A DNA stretch of 6,654 nucleotides. It comes from Spirochaetaceae bacterium. Lineage in GTDB: Bacteria; Spirochaetota; Spirochaetia; Treponematales; Breznakiellaceae. Below, in pieces: positions 6,244 through 6,654 of the stretch. The notes beneath the pieces are model-generated. The model saw nothing but the letters and a program-made list of their open reading frames with translations, searched no databases and was not told where the DNA came from. A program made the position numbers and the translations under genes. The stretch lies in assembly GCA_031279895.1 (NCBI GenBank), contig JAITHR010000084.1, positions 1-6,654 of the forward strand. The letters run 5' to 3'. Each line of letters opens with the position of its first letter. Within the stretch, counting starts at the first letter, position 1.

Positions 6244-6407
6244 AATGGTGCAACACCTTGTCCGGTTAGCGGGCTTGCACAGTTTAGGCGCGCCGTCTCC
6301 GACGGTTCCAACGGCTTCCCGCATCGCGCCCTGTAAGCAGACTTTGCCCGCTTTGAGCCGCATGGCAGGAAGCTTATGAAACAGTCGGAGACTGCCGGCG
6401 GAGGCGG
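6244..6407 (+). repeat. Intergenic palindromic element, right copy, unit 2, abutting array B
   Basis: This is a second copy of the preceding unit, offset by 192-194 bp. It has the same triloop hairpin (6293-6305) and CAGTC-GGA-GACTG (6382-6394). Its middle differs from unit 1: 6314-6351 carries the module seen after the TPR gene instead of the perfect CTAAGCGG hairpin, so the two copies are mosaics. Array B begins within two bases of its end. A 16-codon frame from ATG 6376, with AGGA upstream, stops in the first array unit at 6426 and is not called as a gene. Confidence 0.85.
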
Positions 6408-6408
6408 T

Positions 6409-6654
6409 AAAACATTGATGTTCTGAGACAAAACATTGATGTTCTGAGATAAAACATTGATGTTCTGAGACAAAACATTGATGTTCTGAGACAAAACATT
6501 AATGTTCTGAGATAAAACATTAATGTTCTGAGGCAAAACATTGATGTTCTGAGACAAAACATTGATGTTCTGAGGCAAAACATTGATGTTCTGAGACAAA
6601 ACATTGATGTTCTGAGACAAAACATTGATGTTCTGAGACAAAACATTGATGTTC
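6409..6654. repeat. Array B: 21-bp tandem repeat, 11 full units plus a partial unit
   Basis: Units start every 21 bases from 6409 to 6640, and the last is cut by the window edge. Each has the core AAAACATTGATGTTCT, with AACAT and ATGTT as arms about an axis between positions 8 and 9, followed by the spacer GAGAC, GAGAT or GAGGC. Units 5 and 6 (6493, 6514) have A at position 9, making AACATTAATGTT a perfect palindrome. GC content is 7 of 21, in sharp contrast to the surroundings. The near-identity of units suggests recent amplification. There are no CRISPR-like unique spacers. All three minus-strand frames are open only because 21 is a multiple of 3 and the unit lacks stops on that strand; the plus strand has stops in every frame. 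It could be an iteron-like or helically phased protein-binding array, but no replication or partition gene is visible. Confidence 0.95.

Noticed and set aside
510..6407. Composite transposon carrying the alaS cluster between inverted elements
   Set aside because: The gene order is one expected for treponeme chromosomes, no transposase is visible, and the element ends look like interspersed palindromic repeats rather than insertion sequences.
6376..6426. 16-codon ORF with AGGA upstream, beginning ATGAAACAG
   Set aside because: It is part of a palindromic repeat module, ends in the first array unit, and the matching ATG at 6182 opens onto a different downstream sequence.
6180..6646. Minus-strand heptad proteins (SQNINVL or FCLRTSM repeats) across array B
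   Set aside because: All minus-strand frames are open simply because the unit is 21 bp without stops there; starts lie inside the array and no ribosome site is seen. Kept only as a rival explanation.
6409..6654. CRISPR array
   Set aside because: Units follow head to tail with only a 5-bp near-constant spacer; there are no unique spacers and no cas genes in view. Array A fails for the same reason.
6409..6654. Plasmid-type iteron origin
   Set aside because: Unit length fits iterons, but there is no rep gene, DnaA box cluster or plasmid context in the window.

Overview
The window looks like chromosomal DNA from a GC-rich spirochaete of the Treponema group. The gene order alaS, periplasmic SurA/PpiC-like protein, nusB is one I recall from treponemes (in T. 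pallidum around TP1017-TP1015; recalled, not checked). The alanyl-tRNA synthetase is the short (about 600-residue) form that I know from spirochaetes. The relatively high GC content would fit termite-gut or related environmental lineages, but that is inference.

Layout. Bases 1-462 are a strictly 21-bp-periodic array (array A). About 480-672 is a palindrome-rich intergenic repeat element, read on the minus strand. A promoter with a perfect TTGACA box sits on its edge and appears to produce a leaderless alaS message. Bases 706-5975 form a tight four-gene plus-strand cluster: alaS, a secreted SurA/PpiC-like chaperone, nusB and a membrane-anchored TPR protein. About 5951-6407 carries the same repeat element in the opposite orientation, partly duplicated in tandem. 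Bases 6409-6654 are a second 21-bp array (array B) that runs off the end of the window.

The genes are housekeeping: tRNA-Ala charging with editing, envelope protein folding, transcription antitermination, and an envelope-facing TPR scaffold of unknown partner. Gaps of 81, 19 and 1 bp suggest one transcription unit, possibly with a second entry point before the chaperone gene.

The unusual part is the flanks. Arrays A and B share almost no sequence, and one is very GC-rich while the other is about one-third GC. Both nevertheless have the same architecture: a 16-bp core with dyad symmetry centred between unit positions 8 and 9, then a 5-bp mostly purine spacer ending in C or T. In array A the two half-sites often change together, so symmetry is kept while sequence is not. 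Each array abuts a copy of the same repeat element, and the two element-plus-array sets are mirror images around the gene cluster. The element itself contains small hairpins whose stems also show compensatory changes. I recognise no named family that matches this.
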